Source of the DNA: CAYLMM01 sp964384825
Lineage (GTDB): Bacteria > Krumholzibacteriota > Krumholzibacteriia > LZORAL124-64-63
Length of the DNA: 18,161 bases
Assembly (NCBI GenBank): GCA_964384825.1
Contig: CAYLMM010000053.1
Span: forward strand, 1 to 18,161
Direction of reading: 5' to 3'
Made by a program: the position numbers and the translations under genes. This document shows positions 7,401 through 16,393 of the stretch, in pieces. Below the pieces are notes generated by a model, which searched no databases, was not told the origin of the DNA, and saw only the letters and a list, made by a program, of their open reading frames with translations. How positions within the stretch are numbered: position 1 is the stretch's first letter; each line of letters opens with the position of its first letter.

Positions 7401-8788
7401 CCTCTTTCCCCCCCGGAATCGGAACCGTCGATGCGGGCGGCGGCGGCAAGCGCGGCTTCGCGGAAGGCCTCGCCCCGGTGCACGTAGTCGCGGAACAGAT
7501 CGAAGCTGGCGCAGGCCGGGCTCAGCAGCACCGTGCCGCGGCCGGCGGCCAGGCGCACGGCGCGCTCGACGGCCTCCTCCATCGTCGCGGCGAATTCCAC
7601 CGGAAGTTCGGTCCGCAGAGCGGCGACGATATCCGGCGCCTCGCCGCCCAGGCCGACGACCGCCTTGACCGGCCCGATGGCCTCGCGCAGCGGAGCGTAG
7701 TCCTCGCCCTTGCCGCTGCCGCCGACGATCAGCACGACGTCGGAATCGTAGCCCGCCAAACCGGAACACACGGCGTGGACGTTGGTGGCCTTGGAGTCGT
7801 CGACGAATTCGATCCCGCCGGCGGCCGCCACGCGCTGCTGCCGGTGGTCGGGCGTCCTGAAGGTGCGCAGGCCTGCGGCGGCCGCTTCGAGATCGACGCC
7901 CAGCGGCGCGACGCAGGCCACCGCCGCGCAGGCGTTCAGGATGTTGGGCGCCCCGCCCAGAGACATCTCGGCCAGCGGCATCAGGGGCCGGAAATCCCCG
8001 TCCCGCACGACGCCCAGCCGGTCCCGCTCGACGCAGACCTCGGCCCCGTCGGCGCGGTCGCCGAAAAGCACGGTGCGCGGCGCGGGCCAGGCGGCCGCCT
8101 CGGGGCAACCGGTCCAGGCCACGTAGGTCCCGTCGGGTCCCAGGCTTTCGGGAAGTCGCCGCTTGGCCGCGAAGTAGGCGGCCAGATCCGGATAACGGTC
8201 CTGGTGGTCGGGTGCCAGGTTCAGCACGGCCCCGACCTCGGGCCGGAATCGGTCGATGGTCTCGAGCTGGAAGCTGCTGACCTCGATCACCGCGGCGTCG
8301 GCGGGTCCGAGCTCGTCGACGGCCGCGGACAGGGGCCGCCCGACGTTGCCCAGCGCCCGGGCCGTCACGCCGGCCGTCCGCAGCAGGTGGGCGACCAGCT
8401 CGGTGGTGGTGGTCTTGCCGTTGGTGCCGGTGATGGCGATCATCCGGGCCCGGCAAAAGCGCGACGCCAGCTCGAGCTCGCCGATCACCTCGACCCGGCC
8501 CGCGAACCGCGTCGCCGCCGGGTGGTCCGCCGGCACGCCGGGGCTGATCACGATGCCCGCCACCTGCTCCGGGAGACGCGCGGCCCAGCCGGGGCCGCAG
8601 AGCAGGTCGTCATAGGCGGCTTCGGCCAACCCGGTCATGCCGCGATCCACCCAGCGGCCGCGCAATTCGTTCTCTTCGGCGTCGTCGCAGCCGATCACCC
8701 GGGCGCCCCTGCCTCGCAGCAGGGCCCCGGCGGCCCCGCCGCTGCGGGCGGTCCCGAGGATCAGCCAGGTCTTTCCCTTCACGTCCAC
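7397..8788 (-). CDS. murD: UDP-N-acetylmuramoyl-L-alanine--D-glutamate ligase MurD
   Basis: MurD adds D-glutamate to UDP-MurNAc-L-Ala with ATP in the cytoplasm. The 463-residue product shows an N-terminal Rossmann start (LILGTARSGGAA, 9-20), the ATP loop ITGTNGKTTTTEL (119-131), SSFQLE (171-176), an AAK site for a possible carbamylated lysine (209), the MurD-type DDSKATN (330-336) and the C-terminal SPACASFDLFRDY (423-435). The start is a GTG 9 bases after mraY with AGGGGG upstream; a second GTG two codons later (8782) is possible and would change little. The stop overlaps the ftsW ATG as ATGA. The usual G-HN--N element reads GGAPNILN (278-285), a small departure. Confidence 0.96.
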   Translation of the reverse strand: MDVKGKTWLILGTARSGGAAGALLRGRGARVIGCDDAEENELRGRWVDRGMTGLAEAAYDDLLCGPGWAARLPEQVAGIVISPGVPADHPAATRFAGRVEVIGELELASRFCRARMIAITGTNGKTTTTELVAHLLRTAGVTARALGNVGRPLSAAVDELGPADAAVIEVSSFQLETIDRFRPEVGAVLNLAPDHQDRYPDLAAYFAAKRRLPESLGPDGTYVAWTGCPEAAAWPAPRTVLFGDRADGAEVCVERDRLGVVRDGDFRPLMPLAEMSLGGAPNILNACAAVACVAPLGVDLEAAAAGLRTFRTPDHRQQRVAAAGGIEFVDDSKATNVHAVCSGLAGYDSDVVLIVGGSGKGEDYAPLREAIGPVKAVVGLGGEAPDIVAALRTELPVEFAATMEEAVERAVRLAAGRGTVLLSPACASFDLFRDYVHRGEAFREAALAAAARIDGSDSGGERG

Positions 8789-8797
8789 GACGGCCCC

Positions 8798-9886
8798 CTA
8801 CTGCAGCTTGATGGTGCTGAGGCTCACCAGCAGCAGGATGATCCCGATGATCCAGAACCGGACCACCACCTGGGTCTCGGACCATCCGCCCAGTTCGAAA
8901 TGATGATGCAGCGGCGCCATCCGGAAGATCCTCCGTCCGCCCCGCCACCGGAACGAGGCGACCTGCAGCATCACGCTCAGCGCCTCGATCAGGAACAGGC
9001 CGCCGATGACCACCAGCAGCAGCTCGCGCTTGATCAGGATTGCGATCGTGCCCAGCGCCCCGCCGAGGGCCAGGCTGCCGGTGTCGCCCATGAAGACCCG
9101 CGCCGGATGGGCGTTGAACCACAGGAAGCCCAGACCGGCCCCCACCACCGAGGCGCAGTAGATCGTGAGTTCGCCCGCCCCGGGCAGATACAGCATGTTC
9201 AGGTAATCCGAGAAGATCCGGTTGCCGGTCAGGTAGGCCAAACCGCCGTAGCCCATGAAGGCGAAGCTGCACAGTCCGATCGCCAGGCCGTCGAGTCCGT
9301 CGGTCAGGTTCACCGCGTTGCTCGCCCCGGCCACCACGCAGACCAGCAGCGGCAGGTAGAGCACGCCCCAGTCCAGGTAGACATGCTTGAGGAAGGGCAC
9401 CGAGGTGCGGGTCAGCAGGTCGTCCTCGACGCCGTGGCTGCGCAGGATGAAGTAGAGCACGACGCTGAAGCCGATCTGCCCCGCGAGCTTGACCCGGCCG
9501 ACCATCCCCTTGGGATGCTTCTTGACGACCTTCAGCCAGTCGTCCAGGAATCCGATCACACCCATCCAGACGGTCGCCAGCAGCGCCATCTGGACGAAGC
9601 GGTTGGAGAGGTCGGCCCACAGCAGGGTCGGCAGGACGATCGCGGCGAGGATCAGCACGCCGCCCATCGTCGGGGTGCCGGCCTTGACGTCGTGGTGGGC
9701 GGGGCCGTCGGAACGGATGGTCTCGCCGATCTGCAGCTGCTGCAGCCGCCGGATCACCCATCCGCCGAAGATGAAGCAGATCAGCAGCGAGGTCACCGCG
9801 GCGTAGGCGGCCCGGAACGAGATGTACTGGAAGACGTTCAGGACCGACCACTCGGTGTGCAGCGGGTAGAGCAGATGATAGAACAT
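8798..9886 (-). CDS. mraY: Phospho-N-acetylmuramoyl-pentapeptide transferase MraY
   Basis: MraY is the polytopic inner-membrane enzyme that transfers phospho-MurNAc-pentapeptide to undecaprenyl phosphate, making lipid I. The 362-residue product has the expected run of about ten hydrophobic helices and the signature blocks KAGTPTMGG (68-76), FLDDWLK (113-119) with the Asp pair, NAVNLTDGLDGLA (190-202), RVFMGDTGSLALGGA (263-277) and the histidine motif APLHHHFELGGW (324-335). The ATG lies 2 bases after the murF stop, with GGGGGAGGGAAC upstream as ribosome site. Length equals the usual family length and all catalytic residues that I can check are present. Confidence 0.98.
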   Translation of the reverse strand: MFYHLLYPLHTEWSVLNVFQYISFRAAYAAVTSLLICFIFGGWVIRRLQQLQIGETIRSDGPAHHDVKAGTPTMGGVLILAAIVLPTLLWADLSNRFVQMALLATVWMGVIGFLDDWLKVVKKHPKGMVGRVKLAGQIGFSVVLYFILRSHGVEDDLLTRTSVPFLKHVYLDWGVLYLPLLVCVVAGASNAVNLTDGLDGLAIGLCSFAFMGYGGLAYLTGNRIFSDYLNMLYLPGAGELTIYCASVVGAGLGFLWFNAHPARVFMGDTGSLALGGALGTIAILIKRELLLVVIGGLFLIEALSVMLQVASFRWRGGRRIFRMAPLHHHFELGGWSETQVVVRFWIIGIILLLVSLSTIKLQ

Positions 9887-9888
9887 GG

Positions 9889-11361
9889 CTAGTTCCCTCC
9901 CCCGGCCGCCGGATCCTCCGGCGTCGACGCGAGGTAGATGTTCAGGACGCGTTCGATGGCGGCGCAGCGGGAGCCCTTCAGCAGCACCCGGTCGCCGCGA
10001 CGCAGAAGAGAGGCCAGCCGGGCTGCGGCGGCCTCGTGATCGTCGACCGTTTCGGCCTCGCCGCCGGCGGCGGCGAAACCCGCGGCCAGCGGCCGCGCGC
10101 CGCCCACCGCGATCACGATGTCCAGACCGGCCGTGCGCAGATCGGCTCCGGTCCGGCGATGGATGTCCTCGCTGTCGGGTCCCAGCTCGCCCATCAATCC
10201 GAGCACGCCGATCCGTCGGCCCTCTCCGGCCAGCGAGGCCAGGGCGCGGGCCGCGTGGACCATGCTCTCGGGATTGGCGTTGTAGCAGTCGTCCAGCAGG
10301 ATCACTCCGGCCCGGCGCAGGACCCGGCCGCGATGCGGCGAACCGGTGAAGCCGTCGAAACCGAGATCGAGATCCTTTTCGGCGACGCCGCAGGCGCGCG
10401 CGGCCAGCAGGGCGGCCACCAGATTCGCCGCGTTGTGCGGACCGGGCAGCGGCACGACGTACCGCCGCCCGTCGAGTTCGAGCTCCCCGCGCGCCGGATC
10501 GGCGGCCGGCCGCCAGGACCACCGGTGGTCGCCGGCCTCGCGGCCCCAGCTCACCACCGGACAGGGGGCGCGCTCGGCCCAGGCCGCGAAGCCCGGGCTG
10601 TCGGCGTTCAGGACCGCCGTTCCGCCTGCGGGCAGGACGTCCAGCAGTTCGCCCTTGGCGGCCACCACGGTTTCGAGCGAGCCGAATCCCGCCAGATGCG
10701 CCGGCGCGGCGTTGGTGATCACCCCGACTCCGGGCGCGGCCAGCGGAGCCAGCCGGGCGATGTCCCCGGGCGCCGAGGCCCCCATCTCGGCCACCGCGTA
10801 CCGGTGCTCCGGACGCAGGCCCAGCAGGGTCAGGGGCAGGCCCAGATCGTTGTTCAGGTTCCCGGCCGTGGCGCAGACCGGCCCGGCGCCGGCGAGCATC
10901 GCGGCCAGCAGATCCTTGGTGGTGGTCTTGCCGTTGGTGCCGGTGATCCCGATCACCCCGGCCGGCTGCAGGGAGCGCCACGCGCCCGCCAGACACTGCA
11001 GTGCGGTCGTGGGATCGGGGCACACGAGCAGGCCCGCGCCCGCCGCGGCCTCGGCCGCGAGCAGGGGATCGGGGCCCGGGCCGTCCCAGGGCCGGGTCAG
11101 GACGGCTCCCGCGCCGGCGGCCAGGGCGGCCGGAGCATGGACGCGGCCGTCGGTCTTCTCGCCGCGCAGGGCCACGAAGAGTTCGCCTCCGGCCACGGCC
11201 CGCGAATCGAGTGTCGCGCCGGCGAAGGCGGCGCCGGCGAGGTCGTCGTCCTTCCCGGCGCGGCGCCAATCCCCGTCGCGCCGGATCAGGACCGCTTTCG
11301 CGAGCCCCGCATCCCGCAGGACGGCGGCCGCGCGAGCCAGGGAGAAGGTCGATTCAGCCAC
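9889..11361 (-). CDS. murF: UDP-MurNAc-tripeptide--D-alanyl-D-alanine ligase MurF
   Basis: MurF attaches D-Ala-D-Ala to the tripeptide precursor using ATP, completing the cytoplasmic pentapeptide. The 490-residue product has the N-terminal DSR segment (LDSRAVAGGELFVALRGEKTDG, about 51-72), the ATP loop ITGTNGKTTTKDL (139-151), GNLNNDLGLPL (167-177), AEMGAS (191-196), DDCYNANPESM (357-367) and MGELG (390-394), the last three being typical of MurF. The GTG start overlaps the murE end by 8 bases, with GGAGGGGAGGGGAGCC just upstream. The D-Ala-D-Ala it uses must come from a ddl gene elsewhere, since none is in this window. Confidence 0.97.
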   Translation of the reverse strand: MAESTFSLARAAAVLRDAGLAKAVLIRRDGDWRRAGKDDDLAGAAFAGATLDSRAVAGGELFVALRGEKTDGRVHAPAALAAGAGAVLTRPWDGPGPDPLLAAEAAAGAGLLVCPDPTTALQCLAGAWRSLQPAGVIGITGTNGKTTTKDLLAAMLAGAGPVCATAGNLNNDLGLPLTLLGLRPEHRYAVAEMGASAPGDIARLAPLAAPGVGVITNAAPAHLAGFGSLETVVAAKGELLDVLPAGGTAVLNADSPGFAAWAERAPCPVVSWGREAGDHRWSWRPAADPARGELELDGRRYVVPLPGPHNAANLVAALLAARACGVAEKDLDLGFDGFTGSPHRGRVLRRAGVILLDDCYNANPESMVHAARALASLAGEGRRIGVLGLMGELGPDSEDIHRRTGADLRTAGLDIVIAVGGARPLAAGFAAAGGEAETVDDHEAAAARLASLLRRGDRVLLKGSRCAAIERVLNIYLASTPEDPAAGGGN

Positions 11362-12883
11362 GGCTCCCCTCCCCTCCGATCCAGTCGCGCACCAGGGCCC
11401 GGTCGTCCAGATCGAGCCGACGGCCGGCGACCAGCTGGTAATCCTCGTGCCCCTTGCCGGCGATCACCAGGGTGTCGCCGGCCTCGGTCGCGGCCAGGGC
11501 GCCGGTGATCGCGGCCGTGCGGTCGACCTCGACCCGGGCCGCCGGGCCGCCTTCGCCGACCTCGTCCCGATAACCTTCGGCGATCTCCGCGCAGATCGAT
11601 TCGGGATCCTCGCCGCGGGGATTGTCCGATGTGATCCAGGTCGCGTCGGCCTCGCGCGCGGCGACCGCCCCCATCTGGGGACGCTTGCCCCGGTCGCGAT
11701 CGCCGCCGCAGCCGAAGACCGTCAGCAGGCGCCGGTCGGTCAACTCGCGGCAGGATTTCAGAACGGCCTCCAGGGCGTCCGGAGTGTGGGCGTAATCCAC
11801 GACCGCCAGGCCCCCGCCGGGCAGTCGGAAGGGCTCCATCCGTCCGGGTACCTGGCCGGCGCGGGACAGGGCCTCGCAGCAGACGTCCGCGGGCAGATCC
11901 AGGGCCAGGCCGGCGGCCAGGGCCGCGGTCAGGTTCTCCACGTTGAACCGGCCGACCAGAGGACTCGACACCTTCAGGGTCCGGCCGCGGAAATCCAATT
12001 CCAGTAGCGTGCCGTCGCGGCCCAGTTCGGCGCCGGCGACCCGCAGATCGACGTCGCGCGCCGCCCCCCGCCATCCGGTGGCGTAGCGCAGGACCGGCAG
12101 CCCCGCCGTATCCAGATCGGCGAAGGCGGGATCATCGGCGTTGATCGCGGCGACGCCCTCCCGCTTGCCCCGGCGGATCCCCTCGCGGATCAGGTCGAAG
12201 ATGCGCGCCTTGGCTTCCAGATAGGACGCGAAGTCGCGGTGGTAGTCGAGATGGTCTCGGCTCAGATTGGTCAGCACCGCGACGTCCAGGGCCAGATCGG
12301 CCGCCCGCCGCTGGTCCAGGGCGTGCGACGAGATCTCCAGCGCCACCGCCCGGCAGCCGGCGTCCTTCATCTCGCCGAGCAGGCCGAAGAGCTCCACCCC
12401 GCCCGGAGTGGTCAGCGGCGCCGGACGGATCGAACGGCCGGTATCGTAGATGATGGTGCCCAGCAGGCCGCAGCGGCCCACGGCGGCGTCGAGCATCCCG
12501 CGCATCAGGTAGGCGGTGGTGGTCTTGCCGTTGGTGCCGGTGATCCCGGCCGAGACCAGCGACAGATCGGGCCGGCCCGCGCATTCCCGCGCGAGTCGTC
12601 CCGGCAGCGGACGCGTCGAGACGGCGACGGCGAAGGGGACGGGACAGGGATCGGGCAGCGCGTCGATGCGGTCGGCCTGGAGCACCACGGCCGAGCAGCC
12701 GGACTCGATGGCGGCGGGCAGGAAGCGATGGCCGTCGACGTCGGCGCCGGCCACCGCGACGAACAGGGCGCCCGGACCGCAGCGGCGGGAATCGTCGGTC
12801 ACCTTCGCGATGCGGACGCCGGCATCGCCCTCGATCTTCAGGTCGGGGCTGCTGCGCAGGATTTCGGCCATCGTCAGCGCCAT
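11354..12883 (-). CDS. murE: UDP-MurNAc-L-Ala-D-Glu--meso-diaminopimelate ligase MurE
   Basis: MurE adds the third stem residue with ATP. The 509-residue product has the N-terminal DSR motif (VTDDSRRCGPGALFVA, 28-43), the ATP loop ITGTNGKTTT (114-123), the TTPGG segment (158-162), EISSHALDQRR (183-193), YLEAKARIF with the likely carbamylated Lys225, and GRFNVENLTAA (311-321). The substrate motif DNPRGEDPESI (420-430) with DNPR points to meso-diaminopimelate rather than lysine. The chosen ATG overlaps the ftsI end by 10 bases; another in-frame ATG at 12871, just past the ftsI stop, would shorten the protein by four residues and cannot be ruled out. The 3' end overlaps murF by 8 bases. Confidence 0.96.
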   Translation of the reverse strand: MALTMAEILRSSPDLKIEGDAGVRIAKVTDDSRRCGPGALFVAVAGADVDGHRFLPAAIESGCSAVVLQADRIDALPDPCPVPFAVAVSTRPLPGRLARECAGRPDLSLVSAGITGTNGKTTTAYLMRGMLDAAVGRCGLLGTIIYDTGRSIRPAPLTTPGGVELFGLLGEMKDAGCRAVALEISSHALDQRRAADLALDVAVLTNLSRDHLDYHRDFASYLEAKARIFDLIREGIRRGKREGVAAINADDPAFADLDTAGLPVLRYATGWRGAARDVDLRVAGAELGRDGTLLELDFRGRTLKVSSPLVGRFNVENLTAALAAGLALDLPADVCCEALSRAGQVPGRMEPFRLPGGGLAVVDYAHTPDALEAVLKSCRELTDRRLLTVFGCGGDRDRGKRPQMGAVAAREADATWITSDNPRGEDPESICAEIAEGYRDEVGEGGPAARVEVDRTAAITGALAATEAGDTLVIAGKGHEDYQLVAGRRLDLDDRALVRDWIGGEGSRG

Positions 12884-14994
12884 CGCGCCACCATCCTGAC
12901 GGTCATGCCTTCGGCTCCGAGCGGTTCGCCGGGAGCCGGCTGCTGGTGGTTCACGTATCCGACGCCCTCGATCCGGATCGGGACGCCCAGACCGGCGGCC
13001 CGGCGCCGGACCTCGCGGTTGGAAAGGCCGGTCAGGTCGGGGCAGAGCAGGCCGTCGCTCCGGCCGCGGACCGACGCGGGCGCCACCGTCAATTCGATCT
13101 CGGTTCCGGGAGCGCAGACGGTTCCCGCGGTCGGGCGCTGGGCGACGACCACGCCGTCCCCCGCGTCCCCGGCCGCCTTCAGGCCGGCGCGGGCGAGCCT
13201 GGCCCGGGCCTTCACGGCCGAGGTGTAGAGCAGATCCGGCACCCGCCCTCCGGCTTCGGATCGGTCCGCGGCCACCCGGGCGGTCGTCCCGGCTCCGTCG
13301 AGCCAATCGGTCGACCGGCCGATCTCGGTGATGATCCGCCCGCAGAGAGGAGCCGCGCTCTGGGAGGCATAGTGGTGCGCGTAGTCCGGTTCGTCCAGCA
13401 TCGTCAATATCACCAGCCGCGGTTCTCCGGCCGGGACCATCGCCAGGAAGCTCGACATGTACAGCCCCGGGACGTATCCCCGGCCGGGAACGGCCTTCTG
13501 GGCGGTTCCCGTCTTGCCCGCCACCCGCACCCAGGGCACCGCCGCGGCGACGCCCGTCCCGCGCTCGACGACCTGGGCCATGACCTCGCGCAGCCGGGCG
13601 GCCAGTTCGGGGGCGATGACCCTGCCGCGCAGGACCGCCGGCTCGACGACGCCCGGCTCGGTGGCCGACGCCTTCACCTCGCGCACGACGCGCGGGGCGT
13701 AGAGCCGGCCGCCGTTGGCGACCGCGGCGGCGGCCATGGCCAGTTGCAGGGGCGTCACGCCGATCTCCTGGCCGATGGCCATCGTCGGCAGCGTGCGGCC
13801 CGACCATTTCTCGGGCTCCTGGAGCAGGCCGGCGGCCTGGCCCGGGTAGGGGAACCGCGTCCGGGTTCCGAAACCGAAAGCCCGCAGATCGCGGTAGAGT
13901 TCCGATTTTCTCAGATTGAAGGCCGCCCGCGCGAAGTAGACGTTGCTGGAATGGACGAAGCCCTCGGTGAAATCCATCACCCCGTAGTCGTGGCCCTCGG
14001 AGTTGCGGATCCGGAAGCCGCCGAAGTCGTTGTCGGCGCAATCGTAGCTGGTGTCGGTCGTGATGGCCGATCGTCCCAGCAGCGCTGCCGAGGTGAAGAT
14101 CTTGAATACCGATCCCGGCTCGTAGACCCCGTTGAAGTTGAAGTTGTCCCAGCTTTCGGGAGCCAACCCGGCGCCCCCGCGCCCGCGCACCACCGGGGTG
14201 TCGGCGGCCGCGAGCACCGATCCGTCCCGCGGATCGACGATCAGTGCCGTACCGCCGCTGGCGGAGCATTCCTCGACCGCGTCGACCAGCAGGTCCTCGC
14301 AGATGGCCTGCAGTTCCGCGTCCAGGGTCAGCACGACGTCCCGTCCGTCGCGGGCGGAGCGCAGCACCTCCTTGCCGAGGGTCTGCCCACGGTGCGCCGA
14401 TTCGTATTCCCAGGCCTCGCCCGCCTCGCCGGCCAGCCATCGCGCCAGACCCTTCTCGAGCCCGGTGTCCAGAACGGTGCCGTCGGATTCCTCGCGATGG
14501 AAGCCGATCAGCGAGGCGCCCACCCCGCCCATCGGATAGACGCGGTCGCCCAGCTGCTCGTGGGTGATCTCGGGCCGGCGGGAAAACGCGTCGAGGGCCT
14601 CGCGGGACAACGCCGCCGCCCGCGCCACGACCAGATGGCCGCCGCGGGCGTCGCGGATGCGCCGGGCCAGGCCCGCGGCATCGATCTCTTCGGAAGGCAG
14701 GTTGCAGCAGACGATCCCGGCCGTCGCGTCGGGATCGGTCACCCGCGACGTCGAGACCCCCACCCGCCAGGTGGTGGCCGATAGCGCCAGGGGCCGCCCG
14801 TTGCGGTCGTAGATGTTGCCCCGCCGCGCCGGCATGGGAATGCGGTGCTTCCACTGCCGTTCGGCGCGGGAGAGATAGGAATCGTGTTCGAAGACCTGGA
14901 TCTGCACCAGCCGGGCCGCGAGAACGAGGTTGATCCCGACGACCAGCCAGCCAAGGAGGCGGAGGCGCCGGCTCCCCGTCCCCGCCGCGCTCAA
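12874..14994 (-). CDS. ftsI: Penicillin-binding protein FtsI/PBP2-type transpeptidase with two PASTA domains
   Basis: This class B PBP crosslinks septal peptidoglycan as partner of FtsW. The 706-residue product (counted from the TTG) has one N-terminal membrane helix (about 11-35), a dimerisation/pedestal region starting near RRGNIYDRNGRPLA, and a transpeptidase domain with the active-site SVFK (Ser295), SSN (349-351) and KTGTAQ (494-499). Two PASTA repeats follow, at about 583-640 and 651-705, ending at the C-terminus. PASTA tails are typical of PBP2x/SpoVD-like proteins and absent from E. coli FtsI. The start is uncertain: TTG at 14994 overlaps the ftsL stop as TTGA and has AGGGGAG 8 bases upstream; an in-frame GTG at 15003 would add three residues but touches that ribosome site. 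Confidence 0.94.
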   Translation of the reverse strand: MSAAGTGSRRLRLLGWLVVGINLVLAARLVQIQVFEHDSYLSRAERQWKHRIPMPARRGNIYDRNGRPLALSATTWRVGVSTSRVTDPDATAGIVCCNLPSEEIDAAGLARRIRDARGGHLVVARAAALSREALDAFSRRPEITHEQLGDRVYPMGGVGASLIGFHREESDGTVLDTGLEKGLARWLAGEAGEAWEYESAHRGQTLGKEVLRSARDGRDVVLTLDAELQAICEDLLVDAVEECSASGGTALIVDPRDGSVLAAADTPVVRGRGGAGLAPESWDNFNFNGVYEPGSVFKIFTSAALLGRSAITTDTSYDCADNDFGGFRIRNSEGHDYGVMDFTEGFVHSSNVYFARAAFNLRKSELYRDLRAFGFGTRTRFPYPGQAAGLLQEPEKWSGRTLPTMAIGQEIGVTPLQLAMAAAAVANGGRLYAPRVVREVKASATEPGVVEPAVLRGRVIAPELAARLREVMAQVVERGTGVAAAVPWVRVAGKTGTAQKAVPGRGYVPGLYMSSFLAMVPAGEPRLVILTMLDEPDYAHHYASQSAAPLCGRIITEIGRSTDWLDGAGTTARVAADRSEAGGRVPDLLYTSAVKARARLARAGLKAAGDAGDGVVVAQRPTAGTVCAPGTEIELTVAPASVRGRSDGLLCPDLTGLSNREVRRRAAGLGVPIRIEGVGYVNHQQPAPGEPLGAEGMTVRMVARWR

Positions 14995-15473
14995 GGCCGG
15001 CACTCCCCTGCGGTCGCCGCCGCCACGCTGCCGCCCCCGCCCCCGACTGCGGCCAGGACACGGTCGAACCACGGCGCCCGGCGATCCTTCGCCTCGTCCG
15101 TGATGACCACTACGGTTCCCGGCCCGTCGGGAGCGATGAGGCCGAGCTCCGTCTCGGCTCTGGCGACCACGACTTCACGCGCTGCGACGCGATTCCATTC
15201 CCGCTCGATCTGTCCGATGCGGGTTTCGAGGTAGGCTTTTTCCTTCTGCAGGCATTCGATCCTCTGCCGCGATCCGACAACGCCGTTGGCCAGCATCACC
15301 AGCGAGACCGAGACCAGGGCCACCGAGATGCAGGCTCCGGCGGATTTCAGCACCGAGCGTCCGGCGCTGCGCCGCGACCGGGCCATGGTTCCGCACCAGC
15401 GCGAACGCGGGCGGCGGGCGCAGCGGGCCGAAGGCGTGATCAGACGGCGGATGGCGCGATCGATTCCGTTCAT
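14991..15473 (-). CDS. ftsL: FtsL-like bitopic divisome protein
   Basis: The 160-residue product has a basic, Arg-rich cytoplasmic N-terminus (1-40), a single membrane helix at about 43-66, then a hydrophilic stretch with heptad character (about 68-100, including RQRIECLQKEKAYLETRIGQ) and a short C-terminal region. This topology, and its place between rsmH and ftsI, match FtsL, which pairs with an FtsB/DivIC-type coiled coil and FtsQ to activate FtsWI. Sequence alone is too divergent to prove it. After the coiled coil comes a segment ELGLIAPDGPGTVVV (109-123), resembling the A-x-x-E-L-G-L/M pattern near the end of FtsL/FtsB-like proteins, then a Gly-rich tail. The ATG overlaps the rsmH stop as ATGA, with GGAGAGG 5 bases upstream. 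Confidence 0.82.
   Translation of the reverse strand: MNGIDRAIRRLITPSARCARRPRSRWCGTMARSRRSAGRSVLKSAGACISVALVSVSLVMLANGVVGSRQRIECLQKEKAYLETRIGQIEREWNRVAAREVVVARAETELGLIAPDGPGTVVVITDEAKDRRAPWFDRVLAAVGGGGGSVAAATAGECRP
15003..15009 (-). promoter_or_regulatory. Ribosome site that decides the ftsI start
   Basis: AGGGGAG on the minus strand lies 8 bases before the TTG at 14994, an ideal spacing. The competing GTG at 15001-15003 overlaps its last base, so it is too close to be served by it. This favours the TTG. Confidence 0.55.
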
Positions 15474-16393
15474 CGGATCCTCTCCCCGGCTCGCAGGCGG
15501 GCCGACCTGGCCCTCGGGTTGACGGCGATCTCGTCTTCGGCGGCGGATATCGGGCGGCGCGTCAGCATCTTCATCGTGCGATGGTGGCCGCAGCGGCATT
15601 CCGGCAGACCGGGGGGACAGAGGCAGTCGCGACTCTCTCGTGCCAGCCACTGTTTCACGGTGCGATCCTCGAGAGAATGGTAGGAGATGACCACGATGCG
15701 CCCCCCCGGCGCCAGACAGTCCGGCGCCGCCTCGAGGACGTCCGCCAGGGCTCCCAGTTCATCGTTCACGGCGATCCGCAGCGCCTGGAAGACGCGGCTG
15801 AGGCTCGCGTTGAGTTTCGGTCCGCGGCCCACGGCCGAGGCCACGGCGTCGCGCAGGGCTCCGGTCGTGGCGACGGGCTCTTCGGCGCCGGCCCGCGACA
15901 CCGCCCGGGCGATCCGCCGCGACGCCCTCTCCTCGCCGTAGCGCCAGATCAGATCGGCCAGTTCGCTCTCGTCCAGCCTGGCGATCAGCTCGTGGGCGGG
16001 TTCGCCCCCGGATCCGTCGAAACGCAGATCCAGGGGACCGTCCCAGCGGTAGGAGAAACCCTTGGCGGGATCGTCGAGCTGCAACGAGCTGACGCCCAGA
16101 TCCAGCAGGATCCCGTCGGCGGGCCCCCATCCGGCCGCGGACAAGGCTCCGGGCAGATCCCGGAACGAGCTCTTCAGGCAGCGCAGGCGCGGCTGTTCGG
16201 CGGTCATCTTCGCGCCGGCGGCCAGGGCGTCCGCGTCCAGATCCAATCCCAGCACCTCGGCTCCGGCGGCCAGCATAACCGAGGCGTGGCCGCCGAAGCC
16301 GAAGGTACCGTCCACGATCCGGGCGCCTTCACGGGGCTGCAGCAATTCGATCGAAGCGTCCCTGAGCACCGGAACGTGGGGCAGATCGGTCAT
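15470..16393 (-). CDS. rsmH: 16S rRNA (cytosine1402-N4)-methyltransferase RsmH (MraW)
   Basis: RsmH uses S-adenosylmethionine to methylate N4 of C1402 in the ribosomal P site of 16S rRNA. The 307-residue product starts MTDLPHVPVL, close to the family's H-x-PV-L opening, then DGTFGFGGHA (28-37) for SAM binding, DGILLDLGVSSLQLDDP (93-109), FQALRIAVNDEL (202-213), SYHSLEDR (237-244) and the C-terminal NPRARSARLRAGER (292-305). A cysteine/histidine cluster (C257, C259, C266, C268, H270, H271) precedes the end. The ATG overlaps the stop of the STAS gene as ATGA; the ribosome site is poor, suggesting dependence on coupled translation. Length is standard. Confidence 0.97.
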   Translation of the reverse strand: MTDLPHVPVLRDASIELLQPREGARIVDGTFGFGGHASVMLAAGAEVLGLDLDADALAAGAKMTAEQPRLRCLKSSFRDLPGALSAAGWGPADGILLDLGVSSLQLDDPAKGFSYRWDGPLDLRFDGSGGEPAHELIARLDESELADLIWRYGEERASRRIARAVSRAGAEEPVATTGALRDAVASAVGRGPKLNASLSRVFQALRIAVNDELGALADVLEAAPDCLAPGGRIVVISYHSLEDRTVKQWLARESRDCLCPPGLPECRCGHHRTMKMLTRRPISAAEDEIAVNPRARSARLRAGERIR

